This document shows, one piece after another, positions 1 through 8,900 of a DNA stretch of 64,000 bases (the first letter of the stretch is position 1; the number at the start of each line of letters is the position of its first letter). The notes under the pieces were generated by a model, which was not told the origin of the DNA, searched no databases, and saw only the letters and a program-made list of their open reading frames with translations. A program made the translations under genes and the position numbers. Source of the DNA: CAVOGJ01 sp963700865 (GTDB lineage Bacteria; Planctomycetota; Planctomycetia; Pirellulales; Pirellulaceae); NCBI GenBank assembly GCA_963700865.1, contig CAVOZC010000016.1, forward strand, positions 189,964 to 253,963, in the 5' to 3' direction.

Positions 1-23
1 TACAGGAGCGAAGCGGAAGCGAT

Positions 24-857
24 ATGTCAGACACACTCAAGATTATCGACCTGCACGTCGCGGTAGACGGCATGCCCATTCTGCGTGGCGTGAATCTCAG
101 CATGAAGCGGGGAGAGACGCACGCCTTGATGGGTCCCAACGGCTCGGGAAAGAGTACGCTCGGTCTGGCGATCATGGGCCATCCCGGTTACGAGGTCACG
201 GAGGGACGCATCGAATTGAACGGCGAAAACATCGTCGAAATGGGGCCGGACGAGCGGGCTCGCAAGGGCATCTTCATGGCCTTCCAGCGGCCGGTCGCCA
301 TCCCAGGCGTTAAAATGGCCGATTTTCTGCGGCACGCCACCACCAATGTGCGAAACCCCGACCGTAAGGAAGGCGAGGACTTGATCCCCATGCGTGAATT
401 CCGCAAGGAACTGCGCGAGCGGATGCAGCAGCTAAGGATGGATGAGCAATTTGCTCGCCGTTATGTCAACGAAGGTTTTTCCGGCGGCGAAATGAAGCGT
501 GCGGAGATTCTCCAGTTGGCCATGCTACAACCCAAGTTTGCGATTCTGGACGAGACCGACAGCGGGTTGGATGCCGATGCCGTGCGTCTGGCGAGTCAGA
601 GTATTGCCGAGATTGGCGGCGAGAAGATGGGATTATTAATCATCACGCATCACGACAAATTGCTTGAGCACAATCCACCCCAGTACACGCATGTCATGCT
701 GGGAGGCCGCATTGTCGAGACAGGAGGCGTCGAGCTGGCGAATGAGTTGCACACGCAGGGCTACGATCGTGTTCGCGCGGACTATCCGGATGCCGAAGCG
801 GACAATCGGGCCATGCTGGATCAAGAAGAATCACCAGTGGCGACGGCTGAGACGTAG
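24..857 (+). CDS. sufC: SufC, Fe-S assembly ABC-type ATPase
   Basis: This is the cytosolic ATPase of the SUF iron-sulfur scaffold, which partners with SufB and SufD. The 277-residue protein has a Walker A motif (GPNGSGKST, about residues 37-45), an ABC signature (FSGGEMKR) and a Walker B motif followed by the SufC-typical DETDSGLDADA. A conserved His lies in IITHHDKL. AGGAG lies at 3-7 and GGAAG at 15-19 ahead of the ATG. It is the first gene in the window of a C-B-D operon. The C-terminal tail after about residue 245 is a little longer than in E. coli SufC (248 residues). Confidence 0.97.
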   Translation: MSDTLKIIDLHVAVDGMPILRGVNLSMKRGETHALMGPNGSGKSTLGLAIMGHPGYEVTEGRIELNGENIVEMGPDERARKGIFMAFQRPVAIPGVKMADFLRHATTNVRNPDRKEGEDLIPMREFRKELRERMQQLRMDEQFARRYVNEGFSGGEMKRAEILQLAMLQPKFAILDETDSGLDADAVRLASQSIAEIGGEKMGLLIITHHDKLLEHNPPQYTHVMLGGRIVETGGVELANELHTQGYDRVRADYPDAEADNRAMLDQEESPVATAET

Positions 858-919
858 TCGATGAGGACGGGACGTTATCGGTACGCGAAGCAACGCACGA
901 CTTTAAGAAAAGAGATACC

Positions 920-2335
920 ATGGCAACGGACGTGACAACTACCACGCCATCGGAAGAGATTGGCGAGATCAATAAGTACAATTTTCGCACCGAAACCACG
1001 GGTGTCTTCAAGGCCCGCAAGGGTTTGGATGCGGAAATTGTTAACCAGATCGTGGATTTGAAAGGCGAGCCGGACTGGATGCGCGAGTTTCGCTTGCGCA
1101 GTCTCGAGATTTTTGAATCCAAGCCGATGCCCAAATGGGGCGGCGACATCAGCTTGGATTTTCAGGACGTATATTACTATCTCAAGCCGACGGATCATCA
1201 AGGCAAAACCTGGGACGACGTGCCCAAGGAGATCAAAGATACCTTCGAACGACTCGGCATTCCCGAGGCCGAGCGAAAGTTTCTGGCGGGCGTAAAGGCT
1301 CAATTCGAGAGCGAGGTCGTCTACGGTTCGCTCCAGGAAGACTTGGCGAAGAAGGGAGTTATCTTTACGGATACCGACACGGCCGTACGCGAGCATCCCG
1401 AGTTGCTGCGCGAATATTTTGCCACCGTGATTCCCCCTGAGGACAATAAATTCGCCGCCCTCAACTCGGCCGTCTGGTCGGGTGGCTCGTTTATTTACGT
1501 TCCCCCCGGGGTGAAAATCGAGTTTCCCCTGCAGGCCTACTTCCGCATCAATGCTGAAAGCATGGGCCAATTCGAACGGACGCTCATCATCGTCGACGAG
1601 GGAGCTCAGGTGCATTACGTCGAAGGCTGTACAGCCCCGATGTACAGCACGGAGAGTCTCCATTCGGCCGTTGTCGAGGTCATTGTGAAGCGCGGCGCCC
1701 GCTGCCGCTACACGACCATTCAAAACTGGGCGAACAATATCTACAACTTGGTGACGAAGCGGGCAATGGCGTACCGAGACGCCACGATGGAGTGGGTCGA
1801 CGGCAATTTGGGCAGCCGCCTGACGATGAAGTATCCGGCCGTCTACATGATGGAACCGGGGGCTCGGGGAGAGATCCTTTCGATCGCCTTTTCATCCGCC
1901 GGCCAGCATCAGGACGCGGGTGCCAAGTTGGTTCACTGTGCGCCCAACACCACCGGGCAGATTATCTCTAAATCGATTTCGAAGAACGGCGGCCGCAGCA
2001 GCTATCGGGGGCTCGTTAAAGTCGAAAAAGGAGCCGTCAATTCGAAATGTAATGTGGTTTGCGACGCGCTAATTCTCGATCCCGAGAGCCGCAGCGATAC
2101 CTATCCGTACATCGAAATTTCCGAGCAGGATGTGTCGGTGGGTCACGAAGCGAGCGTCTCACGGATCGGCGAAGAACAGATGTTCTATCTGCTCAGCCGC
2201 GGTCTCAGTGAAGCCGAAGCAAGCACCATGATTGTCAACGGCTTTATCGAACCACTGGTGAAGGAGTTGCCGATGGAGTACGCCGTCGAAATGAATCGCT
2301 TAATCCAACTGCAGATGGAAGGCTCCGTGGGATAA
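920..2335 (+). CDS. sufB: SufB, Fe-S cluster scaffold subunit
   Basis: SufB is the scaffold subunit of the SufBCD complex, on which new [Fe-S] clusters are built before transfer to apoproteins. At 471 residues it has the usual family length. Recognisable blocks are AALNSAVWSGGSFIYVPPG in the beta-helix entry, VHYVEGCTAP, a stretch with GQHQDAGAK, and the C-terminal HEASVSRIGEEQMFYLLSRG with NGFIEP. The gene starts 62 bases after sufC and 81 bases before sufD, consistent with one operon. Confidence 0.97.
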   Translation: MATDVTTTTPSEEIGEINKYNFRTETTGVFKARKGLDAEIVNQIVDLKGEPDWMREFRLRSLEIFESKPMPKWGGDISLDFQDVYYYLKPTDHQGKTWDDVPKEIKDTFERLGIPEAERKFLAGVKAQFESEVVYGSLQEDLAKKGVIFTDTDTAVREHPELLREYFATVIPPEDNKFAALNSAVWSGGSFIYVPPGVKIEFPLQAYFRINAESMGQFERTLIIVDEGAQVHYVEGCTAPMYSTESLHSAVVEVIVKRGARCRYTTIQNWANNIYNLVTKRAMAYRDATMEWVDGNLGSRLTMKYPAVYMMEPGARGEILSIAFSSAGQHQDAGAKLVHCAPNTTGQIISKSISKNGGRSSYRGLVKVEKGAVNSKCNVVCDALILDPESRSDTYPYIEISEQDVSVGHEASVSRIGEEQMFYLLSRGLSEAEASTMIVNGFIEPLVKELPMEYAVEMNRLIQLQMEGSVG

Positions 2336-2416
2336 ACCTTTCCCGAACCGTGCTCCCTACCGACTGCTGACTGACTTTTTCGCCTCCCCAGAGCGGCGAC
2401 GGACGAGTAAACACTT

Positions 2417-3721
2417 ATGACCGAATCAACGATGGCGCCCTCGTTTACGGAAGAGGCATTCCGCAATTTCTTGCAGGCTCGGAACGAGCCCGCGTGGCTG
2501 ACCGAACGGCGGCAGGAGGCGTGGGCGAATTTCCAGACGATGAACTGGCCGGGACGGCGCGAGGAAGAGTGGATCCGCACCGACATTCGGCTCTTCAAAC
2601 TCGATAAATTCGGGCTGCCGATCGGTCCGACCCCGGCGGGACCATACGAACCTTTGCTGGCTTCAGGCGTGGCGCTCGGAGGCTGGTCCACGTCGGCCGG
2701 CGGTTCCCGCTTTGAGTTGGCCGACAAGTGGAAGGCGAAAGGCGTCTATTACGGTAGCCTGGAACAAGCGGCGAGCGAGCGGGAAGAAGTGGTGCGCGAG
2801 TATCTCCTCACCAAAGCCGTCAACCCCGCCTGCGACCGGTTCGCCGCCCTGCACGCGGCCTGTTGGTCCGGGGGACATTTTTTACACGTTCCCAAGGGTG
2901 TGGTGGTCGATGAGCCATTGCACGCGTTGTCCGCGATGCAGGATGGAGACACCGATCTGGGTCACATCCTGGTTGTGATCGATGACGACGCCGAGGCCAC
3001 GCTGATGACCGAGACCGCAAGTGACCGACCCACTTCGGGTGGATTTCACTGCGGAGCGATCGAGCTGTTTGTGAAAGATCGTGCGCGGCTTCGATTCGTG
3101 AACCTGCAAAATTGGGGCGATCAGGTTTGGCACTTCGCACACCAGAAGGCTATCGTGGGCAAAGATGCGTCGCTGCAATGGACGGTCGCCGCGATTGGAG
3201 CGCGTCTGGCCAAGGTCAACCAGCACGTGGACCTGGCCGGTGCGGGTGCGGAATCGCAGGTCAACGGAGTCATGTTCACGGAAGGACGGCAACATCTGTC
3301 CTACAACACCTTGCAGCACCACCAGGCGCCGCACTGCCGGAGTGATTTCCTGTACAAGGCCGCTCTGCAGGATCAATCGCGCACCGTATGGCGGGGCATG
3401 ATCAAGGTCGATCCCAAGGCGCAGAAAACCAATGGCTATCAGCGGAACGATAATCTACTCCTCTCCCACACCGCGCGAGCGGATTCGATCCCGGGCTTGG
3501 AAATCGAAGCGGACGATGTTCGCTGTACGCACGGATCGACCTCCGGGCGGGTGGATGAAGAACTGATCTTCTATGCCCAATATCGTGGATTCACCCGCCA
3601 GGAGGCGATTCGCTTGATCGTCACCGGTTTCTTCCAGCAGATCTTCGATCGGATCACGATCGACAGCGTGCGCGACGCCCTGGGGCTGGCCATCGCGCGG
3701 CGTGTTCGCGATTATGAATAA
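2417..3721 (+). CDS. sufD: SufD, Fe-S assembly scaffold subunit
   Basis: SufD is the paralogous partner of SufB and forms the SufBC2D complex. The 434-residue protein shares the SufB fold (HAACWSGGHFLHVPKGVV, LQNWGDQVW, and late in the protein CTHGSTSGRVDEELIFYAQ and GFFQQIF). It lacks the SufB-style VEGCTAP segment, as expected for SufD. The N-terminal region (WLTERRQEAW, WPGRREEEW) is typical of SufD. The gene order C-B-D, followed by a Rieske/MIP18 gene, is common outside proteobacteria. Confidence 0.95.
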   Translation: MTESTMAPSFTEEAFRNFLQARNEPAWLTERRQEAWANFQTMNWPGRREEEWIRTDIRLFKLDKFGLPIGPTPAGPYEPLLASGVALGGWSTSAGGSRFELADKWKAKGVYYGSLEQAASEREEVVREYLLTKAVNPACDRFAALHAACWSGGHFLHVPKGVVVDEPLHALSAMQDGDTDLGHILVVIDDDAEATLMTETASDRPTSGGFHCGAIELFVKDRARLRFVNLQNWGDQVWHFAHQKAIVGKDASLQWTVAAIGARLAKVNQHVDLAGAGAESQVNGVMFTEGRQHLSYNTLQHHQAPHCRSDFLYKAALQDQSRTVWRGMIKVDPKAQKTNGYQRNDNLLLSHTARADSIPGLEIEADDVRCTHGSTSGRVDEELIFYAQYRGFTRQEAIRLIVTGFFQQIFDRITIDSVRDALGLAIARRVRDYE

Positions 3722-3825
3722 TCGCCGCGACGGGCCGGCTGATTTATTCTCGGCCGCACCCCCTGCCCTCGGCGGCGACGCCAGCAGGTGGCTGGTTCCG
3801 CGGTATCGCTTGAGGAGAAACGACG

Positions 3826-4503
3826 ATGGCTGAATTCAAAAAAGTCGCGACACTGGACCAACTGCCCGATCCGGGCAAGCTGCTGGTCGACGTGGACGAT
3901 CAACTGGTAGTCGTGTTCCACGTGGACGGTCGAGTTTATTGCCTGGAAGATGTCTGCACGCATGACGGGGGAACTTTGGGGGAAGGCCAGCTGACGGGTT
4001 ACGAAATTGCCTGTCCACGTCACGGCGCCAAGTTTGATATCCGGTCGGGCAAGGCGCTGACGATGCCGGCGACCGAGGATACGCGCGCCTACGAGGCAAA
4101 GATCGACGGTCAGGATGTGCTCGTGCGTTTGCTCAGCCCCGATGACTCGACGCGACCGGCGACGAGCGTTGCGAATGAATTGCCCGGCACGCTCTCCGAG
4201 GATCGCGTCCGAGAGGAACTGAAGAAGGTGATCGACCCCGAATTGTTCGTGAACATCGTAGATTTGGGACTCATCTATGTGGTCGATCCGACGCTCCGCG
4301 AAGACGGCAAGTACGACGTGCTCATTGAGATGACCATGACCAGTCCGGCTTGTCCCGCAGGTCCGCAACTGATCGCCAATAGCAAGAATGTGGTGAGTCA
4401 GTTGGACGAAGTGGAGGGTGTTGAGGTCCGCATTGTGATGGACCCTCCTTGGACACCGGACAAGATGACCGAAGATGCCCGGGATCAACTGGGTATTTTT
4501 TGA
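3826..4503 (+). CDS. Rieske [2Fe-2S] domain fused to a MIP18/SufT-like domain
   Basis: This is a 225-residue two-domain protein. Residues 1-105 form a Rieske-type ferredoxin with both ligand pairs intact: CTHDGG (Cys44, His46) and CPRHGAKFD (Cys63, His66). Residues about 118-225 form a MIP18 (DUF59/SufT/PaaD) domain with the DPE motif, VDLGLIY, and the conserved cysteine segment TSPACPAG. MIP18 proteins help load Fe-S clusters on targets. The fusion sits directly after sufCBD, so it is probably an accessory Fe-S maturation or electron-donating factor. GAGGAG precedes the ATG. Which domain is functionally dominant cannot be told from sequence. Confidence 0.92.
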   Translation: MAEFKKVATLDQLPDPGKLLVDVDDQLVVVFHVDGRVYCLEDVCTHDGGTLGEGQLTGYEIACPRHGAKFDIRSGKALTMPATEDTRAYEAKIDGQDVLVRLLSPDDSTRPATSVANELPGTLSEDRVREELKKVIDPELFVNIVDLGLIYVVDPTLREDGKYDVLIEMTMTSPACPAGPQLIANSKNVVSQLDEVEGVEVRIVMDPPWTPDKMTEDARDQLGIF

Positions 4504-4742
4504 CCATCGTCGCTGATCCGCGATCAGTTGTTGGATTCTTGTCCCCTCGTCACGTTGTTTGTCAAGTCTGTTGGGGATCGTGGAGGGTTCCACGACACGG
4601 GGGCTTGGCGATCCCGGGTGTCGCGGCTGGCTGCTAGCGGTGGGCCGAGGCCTGGCGGACCATATTTTCGTGCGGCAAACAGGAATGAGGGCGGAACGAC
4701 CGGTGGCTGCGGCCGATTCTCGGGCAAAAAAACCAGAAAAAC

Positions 4743-4772
4743 TTGACGTTTTTTCGCCGTGAAAAGTAGACT
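4743..4772 (+). promoter_or_regulatory. Sigma-70-like promoter for the gene at 4856
   Basis: TTGACG (4743-4748) and TAGACT (4767-4772) are separated by 18 bases, an A/T-rich spacer in a GC-rich region. The promoter lies 84 bases upstream of the ATG at 4856. This is a match by eye to the consensus. Nothing else was recognised in the 350-base gap after the Rieske-MIP18 gene. Confidence 0.5.
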
Positions 4773-4855
4773 GGGGTGGAGGACATGTGGTCCTCGGTCG
4801 CCCGCGGGCGGCGCAAGGCTTCTTCGCACAAGCACGGGCGCAAGGAGTTTACGGC

Positions 4856-5395
4856 ATGCATCCAAATGGTCCCCAACCGATTCACCGGTTTTTTTCCGGA
4901 CTCACCGAGTACACCTTTCACACCCGTCTGGGGGTCGTCGACCCTCCGTTGGTGGACTACGTGAGCGATTTGCTGACGCGTTTTGTGCGTAGCGATGCTT
5001 TGACGCGCGTACGGGACAGCCGCGGCCGCCACATCGAACATGTGGCCGAGATGTTGCTTGAGGCGGAGCAGCGGGTGGGAGAAGCCAAGCGCGAGTTGCA
5101 TCGGCATATTGGCGACTTTACCCTCTTCTGGACGGGACTCTACCCCGAATCCGTGGCTCGCAAGCGGGAGGCTTCGATTGACTGCCTTGTGGACTATCAG
5201 GAGCAAGGCAAGCATGCGTATTGGGTGGCGAGCCGCATTGAGACGGGCGATGACGTGTGTCCGCCCGCGAGTGTATTGGAGCGGTTGAGCTGTCGCTTTG
5301 AATTGTGTGCCTATGGCTTGCAGGAGATCCGCCGCGAATGGGAGCGGCGGGATGATAACGACACGCCATCGCCGATTATTTTCAACGACAATTAG
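4856..5395 (+). CDS. Hypothetical protein, 179 residues
   Basis: Family not recognised. The start at 4856 is chosen because AGGAG lies 8 bases upstream; an upstream in-frame start at 4787 has no such site. The protein is soluble with no signal peptide or membrane segment. It is rich in Arg/Glu helices (HIEHVAEMLLEAEQRVGEAKREL), contains TLFWTGLYPE, and ends in an acidic, charged tail (EWERRDDNDTPSPIIFND). It has its own promoter-like element and faces the converging metzincin gene 34 bases downstream. Confidence 0.75.
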   Translation: MHPNGPQPIHRFFSGLTEYTFHTRLGVVDPPLVDYVSDLLTRFVRSDALTRVRDSRGRHIEHVAEMLLEAEQRVGEAKRELHRHIGDFTLFWTGLYPESVARKREASIDCLVDYQEQGKHAYWVASRIETGDDVCPPASVLERLSCRFELCAYGLQEIRREWERRDDNDTPSPIIFNDN

Positions 5396-5429
5396 GCCCG
5401 GCGCCGCCGCGTACGTCTCATCTGGGCGG

Positions 5430-6239
5430 TTATTGTTCCGCCCGCGACGTCGGCAGGACCATGAATCGACGGGGATCCGGCAGGGGGGGCGTCTGCTGCA
5501 GGATGGCATCGATGACGGCCAGATATCTGAGTGCCGTCGGATCCTTGGGTAAACGACGGGCCAGTTCCTGATACGGTGTGCGCAGCTGAACGAGCGTCGT
5601 CGTTGACATCTGCTGGAACTTGGTGACATGGCGGTCGCGTATTTCGCGGGCGGCCAGACGCATGATTTTGGCGTTGAAGGGATCGAACGCGATGCGAAAC
5701 GAAGTGGCGCGGGCCTGTCCGTCACCGACGACGGGACGCATCACCGAATCAGCCGCATTGCTATGGGCGGCACAAAGAAAATGCCCCATTTCATGTACCA
5801 GGACTTCCAGCCGTTCCCGTTCGCGGATGGAGGGCGCATTTTCGCGAATCAGGATATGCGACCGCATGGGGCCCCGGGTTCCTCCCAGATGGTTGTGGCC
5901 ATTTTGAAATTGATATTGGCTGCTGAAGCCGATGGCGATGCGGGCTTGTCCTGGATCAACCTCCTGCTCGAATTCGTGTAGCGATTTGGACAGGTCCTGT
6001 ATGCGATTGTCGGATTGCCAGGTGCCAAAGCCGATCACCGCAAAGCGGACATCGGCGTAGCGGGAAATAATCTCCGAGGCCTGATTCAACCGCTCGGACA
6101 ACCGCAGCCGCCAGGCGTTTTCGTGCGTGGCCTCTTCCTCGTCCACGAGAAGCTTGACGAAGATGACCTCGGCACTGGGAGCCGGCATCGCACAGAACAG
6201 TGCCAAGATGATCGGCAGCAGATGACGCGCGAAGTTCAA
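5430..6239 (-). CDS. Secreted metzincin-type zinc metalloprotease
   Basis: The protein has a zinc site HEMGHFLCAAH (the HExxHxxxxxH metzincin motif), followed by a Met-turn-like SVM. This indicates a matrixin/archaemetzincin-like fold, but the subfamily is uncertain. The preferred start is TTG at 6239, preceded by AAGGA. It gives an N-terminus of LNFARHLLPIILALF followed by PSAE, a good signal peptide; the longer ATG form from 6287 would bury this. The tail after the protease domain (about residues 185-269) is helical and Arg/Pro-rich with no recognised domain. It lies 20 bases downstream of the response-regulator gene on the same strand. Confidence 0.8.
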   Translation of the reverse strand: MNFARHLLPIILALFCAMPAPSAEVIFVKLLVDEEEATHENAWRLRLSERLNQASEIISRYADVRFAVIGFGTWQSDNRIQDLSKSLHEFEQEVDPGQARIAIGFSSQYQFQNGHNHLGGTRGPMRSHILIRENAPSIRERERLEVLVHEMGHFLCAAHSNAADSVMRPVVGDGQARATSFRIAFDPFNAKIMRLAAREIRDRHVTKFQQMSTTTLVQLRTPYQELARRLPKDPTALRYLAVIDAILQQTPPLPDPRRFMVLPTSRAEQ

Positions 6240-6259
6240 AGGAAATTCCTTGCCACGGG

Positions 6260-6892
6260 CTAAACCAGACCCTTCCGCACGGCCCACACCGCGGCCTGCG
6301 TTCGATCCGAAACGCCGACTTTTCGCAGAATGTGCTGCACGTGTTCTTTCACGGTCTCGTAGCTGATTTCCAGTGCGTTGGCGATCTCCTTATTGGTCAG
6401 TCCCAACGCCAGCTGCAGTAGAACTTCGCTTTCCCGTTGCGTCAGTTGCACGTCCAGATCGCTCGCTAGTCGCGGCGCGGAGAGCGAACCGGTGGCCTTC
6501 CGCAGTTCTTCACGCGTCCAGACACTCTCTCCCTGTGCGCCCCGTGTCACGGAATCAATCAATCGTTCCCGTGGCGTCGTCTTGAGGACGTAGCCACAAG
6601 CGCCGAGGGCGACCGAGCGGGCGACATAGGTTGGATTATCGAAGGTCGATAACATGAGTACAGGCAATTCGGGGCACTCAAGCTTGATGCGCCCGAGCGT
6701 CGCCAACCCGTCGCCATCGGGCATACGCACATCGAGAATGACAATATCGGGTTGCAAACGGACCACCTTGTCGACTGCCTCTCGGCCGGTGGCAGCTTCG
6801 CCAACCACTTCGACTTGCGGGCCCTGCAAGAGACTCTTCAGCCCGGAACGGACAACTTCGTGGTCATCTGCGATAAGGACGCGTATCGCCAT
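6260..6892 (-). CDS. NarL/FixJ-type response regulator
   Basis: This is a two-component DNA-binding regulator of 210 residues. The N-terminal receiver domain has the acidic pair Asp9/Asp10, the phospho-acceptor Asp54 (VILDVRMPDGDG) and the conserved KTT lysine. The C-terminal LuxR/GerE helix-turn-helix is clear (LTQRESEVLLQLALGLTNKEIA, TVKEHVQHILRKVGV). The start at 6892 gives the canonical IRVLIADDHEVVRSG beginning; an extension to 7000 is unlikely. No histidine kinase lies nearby, so its partner is probably an orphan elsewhere. Confidence 0.93.
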   Translation of the reverse strand: MAIRVLIADDHEVVRSGLKSLLQGPQVEVVGEAATGREAVDKVVRLQPDIVILDVRMPDGDGLATLGRIKLECPELPVLMLSTFDNPTYVARSVALGACGYVLKTTPRERLIDSVTRGAQGESVWTREELRKATGSLSAPRLASDLDVQLTQRESEVLLQLALGLTNKEIANALEISYETVKEHVQHILRKVGVSDRTQAAVWAVRKGLV

Positions 6893-7042
6893 TGCTTGTT
6901 GAACTTTTTCGCCCACCCGCGGGTCGAACAAGATAGATACCTCCGCCGGCTGGACCCCTTGCCACCCTGCTCTTTCAGCATAACAGAGAGCCCGAACCAC
7001 GCAAGCGATGGCGTTTACGACCGCAAAAATGCCCTGTCAAAA

Positions 7043-7768
7043 TTAAGTCTTAAGGGGGGGAACATTGACGATCCGTCGGGAAAAATTCCGCAACACGGCG
7101 GGCAAATGCGTGAGACTCGGAATCTCGGCGTCGGGCCCATGCTGGTCCGTGGGAGGCTCGGATTCGGTGTAAACGCCCCCGGGGTATCTTACGCGAATCG
7201 TGCCCAAACCGAGTTGTCTCGCCCCGATGAAGTCTTTTTGCGGGTTGTCTCCCACGTAGACTGCTTGTTCGGCGCGTGCCTTCAGACGGGCCAGCACGAT
7301 TTCAAATGCGGCGGGATGAGGCTTCCACCGGTCACGTCCCAGCTCGTCCGTGAACTGCACTTGGGCGAAATATGCGGCTAGCTCCAGGGCGGCAAATTTT
7401 TTTCGCTGCATTCGCCAGGGGCCGTCGCTGATAACGCCCAGGGCGAGACCCGCATCGCGGAGCTGGCTGAGCAATTGTGGGACACCGGGATGCAAGGCAA
7501 TCGTGGGATCATGCAGGCGATACGCGGTGACCATCCAATCACGATGTGGCTCCATGGGTAGACCGTGAGTCTCCAACCACGCATCAAAAATTTTTCCCCG
7601 CTTTCCCGATTGATGGAGTTGGAAGAACTCGGCATAGACCTGCGTCGGATCGAGATCGAAGCGTTCACCGCAGGCCGCGGCCACGTGCCGAAAGCCACTC
7701 TTGACGAACGCCAGCTCGGGGTAGAGCGTGTCATCAAGATCGAAAATGATGGCTTTCCAGGATTTCAC
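7043..7768 (-). CDS. HAD-superfamily hydrolase (phosphatase-like)
   Basis: The 241-residue protein has HAD motif I FDLDDTLYPE, with nucleophile Asp and acid/base Asp. Motif II is around GVISDG, motif III is the Lys in RKKF/RDRWKPHP, and motif IV is VGDNPQKDF. It belongs to the subfamily I group that includes nucleotide and phosphoglycolate phosphatases. The substrate is unknown. The start overlaps the upstream ATP-grasp gene by 35 bases on the same strand, suggesting translational coupling and a shared pathway. Confidence 0.9.
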   Translation of the reverse strand: MKSWKAIIFDLDDTLYPELAFVKSGFRHVAAACGERFDLDPTQVYAEFFQLHQSGKRGKIFDAWLETHGLPMEPHRDWMVTAYRLHDPTIALHPGVPQLLSQLRDAGLALGVISDGPWRMQRKKFAALELAAYFAQVQFTDELGRDRWKPHPAAFEIVLARLKARAEQAVYVGDNPQKDFIGARQLGLGTIRVRYPGGVYTESEPPTDQHGPDAEIPSLTHLPAVLRNFSRRIVNVPPLKT

Positions 7769-8726
7769 TATTTGTCGCTTTCAAAAAGAATGACTCATCG
7801 CAACGCGTCATATAGATTCCAGTGACCGCCGTGCGATTCAAGTGCGTCATGGGGAAGCCGCTGGCGGACTGCACGAGAAGCTGTGCCACATCTACCCCAG
7901 CCGCGATGGCTAATGGAACGCCTCCGCCCAATCGTGCGTTAATCTCCACGAAGTGCGGCTCGCCCTCTTTCAGCAAGCATTGTACGGTGATGGGCCCGCA
8001 GGCAGGCAAGGCCGCGGCAATTTCCCGGCAAGCCTGCTCAATCCGCTCGTCGCGAACCGTGACCGATTTGATCGCCTCGCCGCCGCGGACAGCGATCCGC
8101 TGGCGAGAGACCACGGCCAGCACTTCGCCCTGCAGATCGCAGATGACATCCGAGGTGATCTCAGGTCCGGCGATAAACTCCTGGACGATGGGGTTGCGGA
8201 CATAATCGCGAAAGAATTCGTACTCGCGTTCCGAGCGGACGCCAAAGGCGCCTTGTCCGGCACTTCCGTCGCGCGGCTTGATAAACGCCGGCCATTGGCA
8301 GGGTTCGTTGCCTGGCAAATCCGGCAGCCAGGTTACCGGAGTCGGCAGACCCAGGCGGCGAAAGAAGTGGTAGGTGAGCCATTTATCGCCGCAGATGTTG
8401 GCGGCGGCTGGCGGGCAAACGGCGAGCTGCGTCCCCACGTCCGAGAACTGGTCGCGGGCTGCCGACAACAGGCCGATCTCTCGGTCGTTCAACGGCAGCA
8501 GCAGATCGATCGCTTGCTCCTGACAGATGTCCCGCAAACTCTCCACAAACCCGGGATGTTCAAACGGGGGGACGCGGAGGGGCGTGTCGACGATCTGCAG
8601 GGCTGGGGCCAGCCAATCGACGTCGGTGCCAACCAGCAACCCGCCGTCTGGTAACCGGTCCAAAACCGCCCGAAAGCTGCGCGCGAACTCGACGCGCCGA
8701 CCCGCACTGCTCAGCAAAATATTCAT
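7734..8726 (-). CDS. ATP-grasp ligase, carbamoyl-phosphate-synthase-like
   Basis: The 330-residue protein begins MNILLSSAGRRVEF with a Rossmann-like pre-ATP-grasp region, including a PLNDREIGLL segment. It continues into an ATP-grasp fold (GDKWLTYHFFRRLGLPTP, FIKPRDGSAGQG, VQEFIAGPEITSDV, FVEINARLGGGVPLAIAAG). ATP-grasp enzymes join a carboxylate to an amine or thiol through an acyl phosphate. Similar proteins often lie in polysaccharide or PEP-CTERM neighbourhoods, as here, but the substrate cannot be read from sequence. Confidence 0.88.
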   Translation of the reverse strand: MNILLSSAGRRVEFARSFRAVLDRLPDGGLLVGTDVDWLAPALQIVDTPLRVPPFEHPGFVESLRDICQEQAIDLLLPLNDREIGLLSAARDQFSDVGTQLAVCPPAAANICGDKWLTYHFFRRLGLPTPVTWLPDLPGNEPCQWPAFIKPRDGSAGQGAFGVRSEREYEFFRDYVRNPIVQEFIAGPEITSDVICDLQGEVLAVVSRQRIAVRGGEAIKSVTVRDERIEQACREIAAALPACGPITVQCLLKEGEPHFVEINARLGGGVPLAIAAGVDVAQLLVQSASGFPMTHLNRTAVTGIYMTRCDESFFLKATNSEILESHHFRS

Positions 8727-8837
8727 GACCTGTTCCGTCGTTCAAGTCCCAACTGCACGAGCAAGTCTAGCATTCGTGTTGGGCAGTGAGCGGCGGGGGG
8801 GCGCGGGGGGTGGGTCGTTCCGATATTACCGGTTCCA

Positions 8838-8870
8838 ACAAAAATGGCGAGGGCATGTTGCCCTCGCCAT
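8838..8870 (-). terminator. Rho-independent terminator of the PEP-CTERM gene
   Basis: A 12-bp perfect stem pairs 8844-8855 with 8859-8870 around a 3-base loop. On the minus strand it is followed by a short T run (complement of 8840-8843). It lies 30 bases after the stop codon of the PEP-CTERM gene. Confidence 0.8.
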
Positions 8871-8900
8871 GTGATCTGCGTTGCGGGTCGTCCCGACGGC

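Noticed and set aside
24..4503. A complete SUF system including SufS and SufU/IscU
   Set aside because: Only sufC, sufB, sufD and the Rieske-MIP18 gene are seen; the cysteine desulfurase is not in the window.
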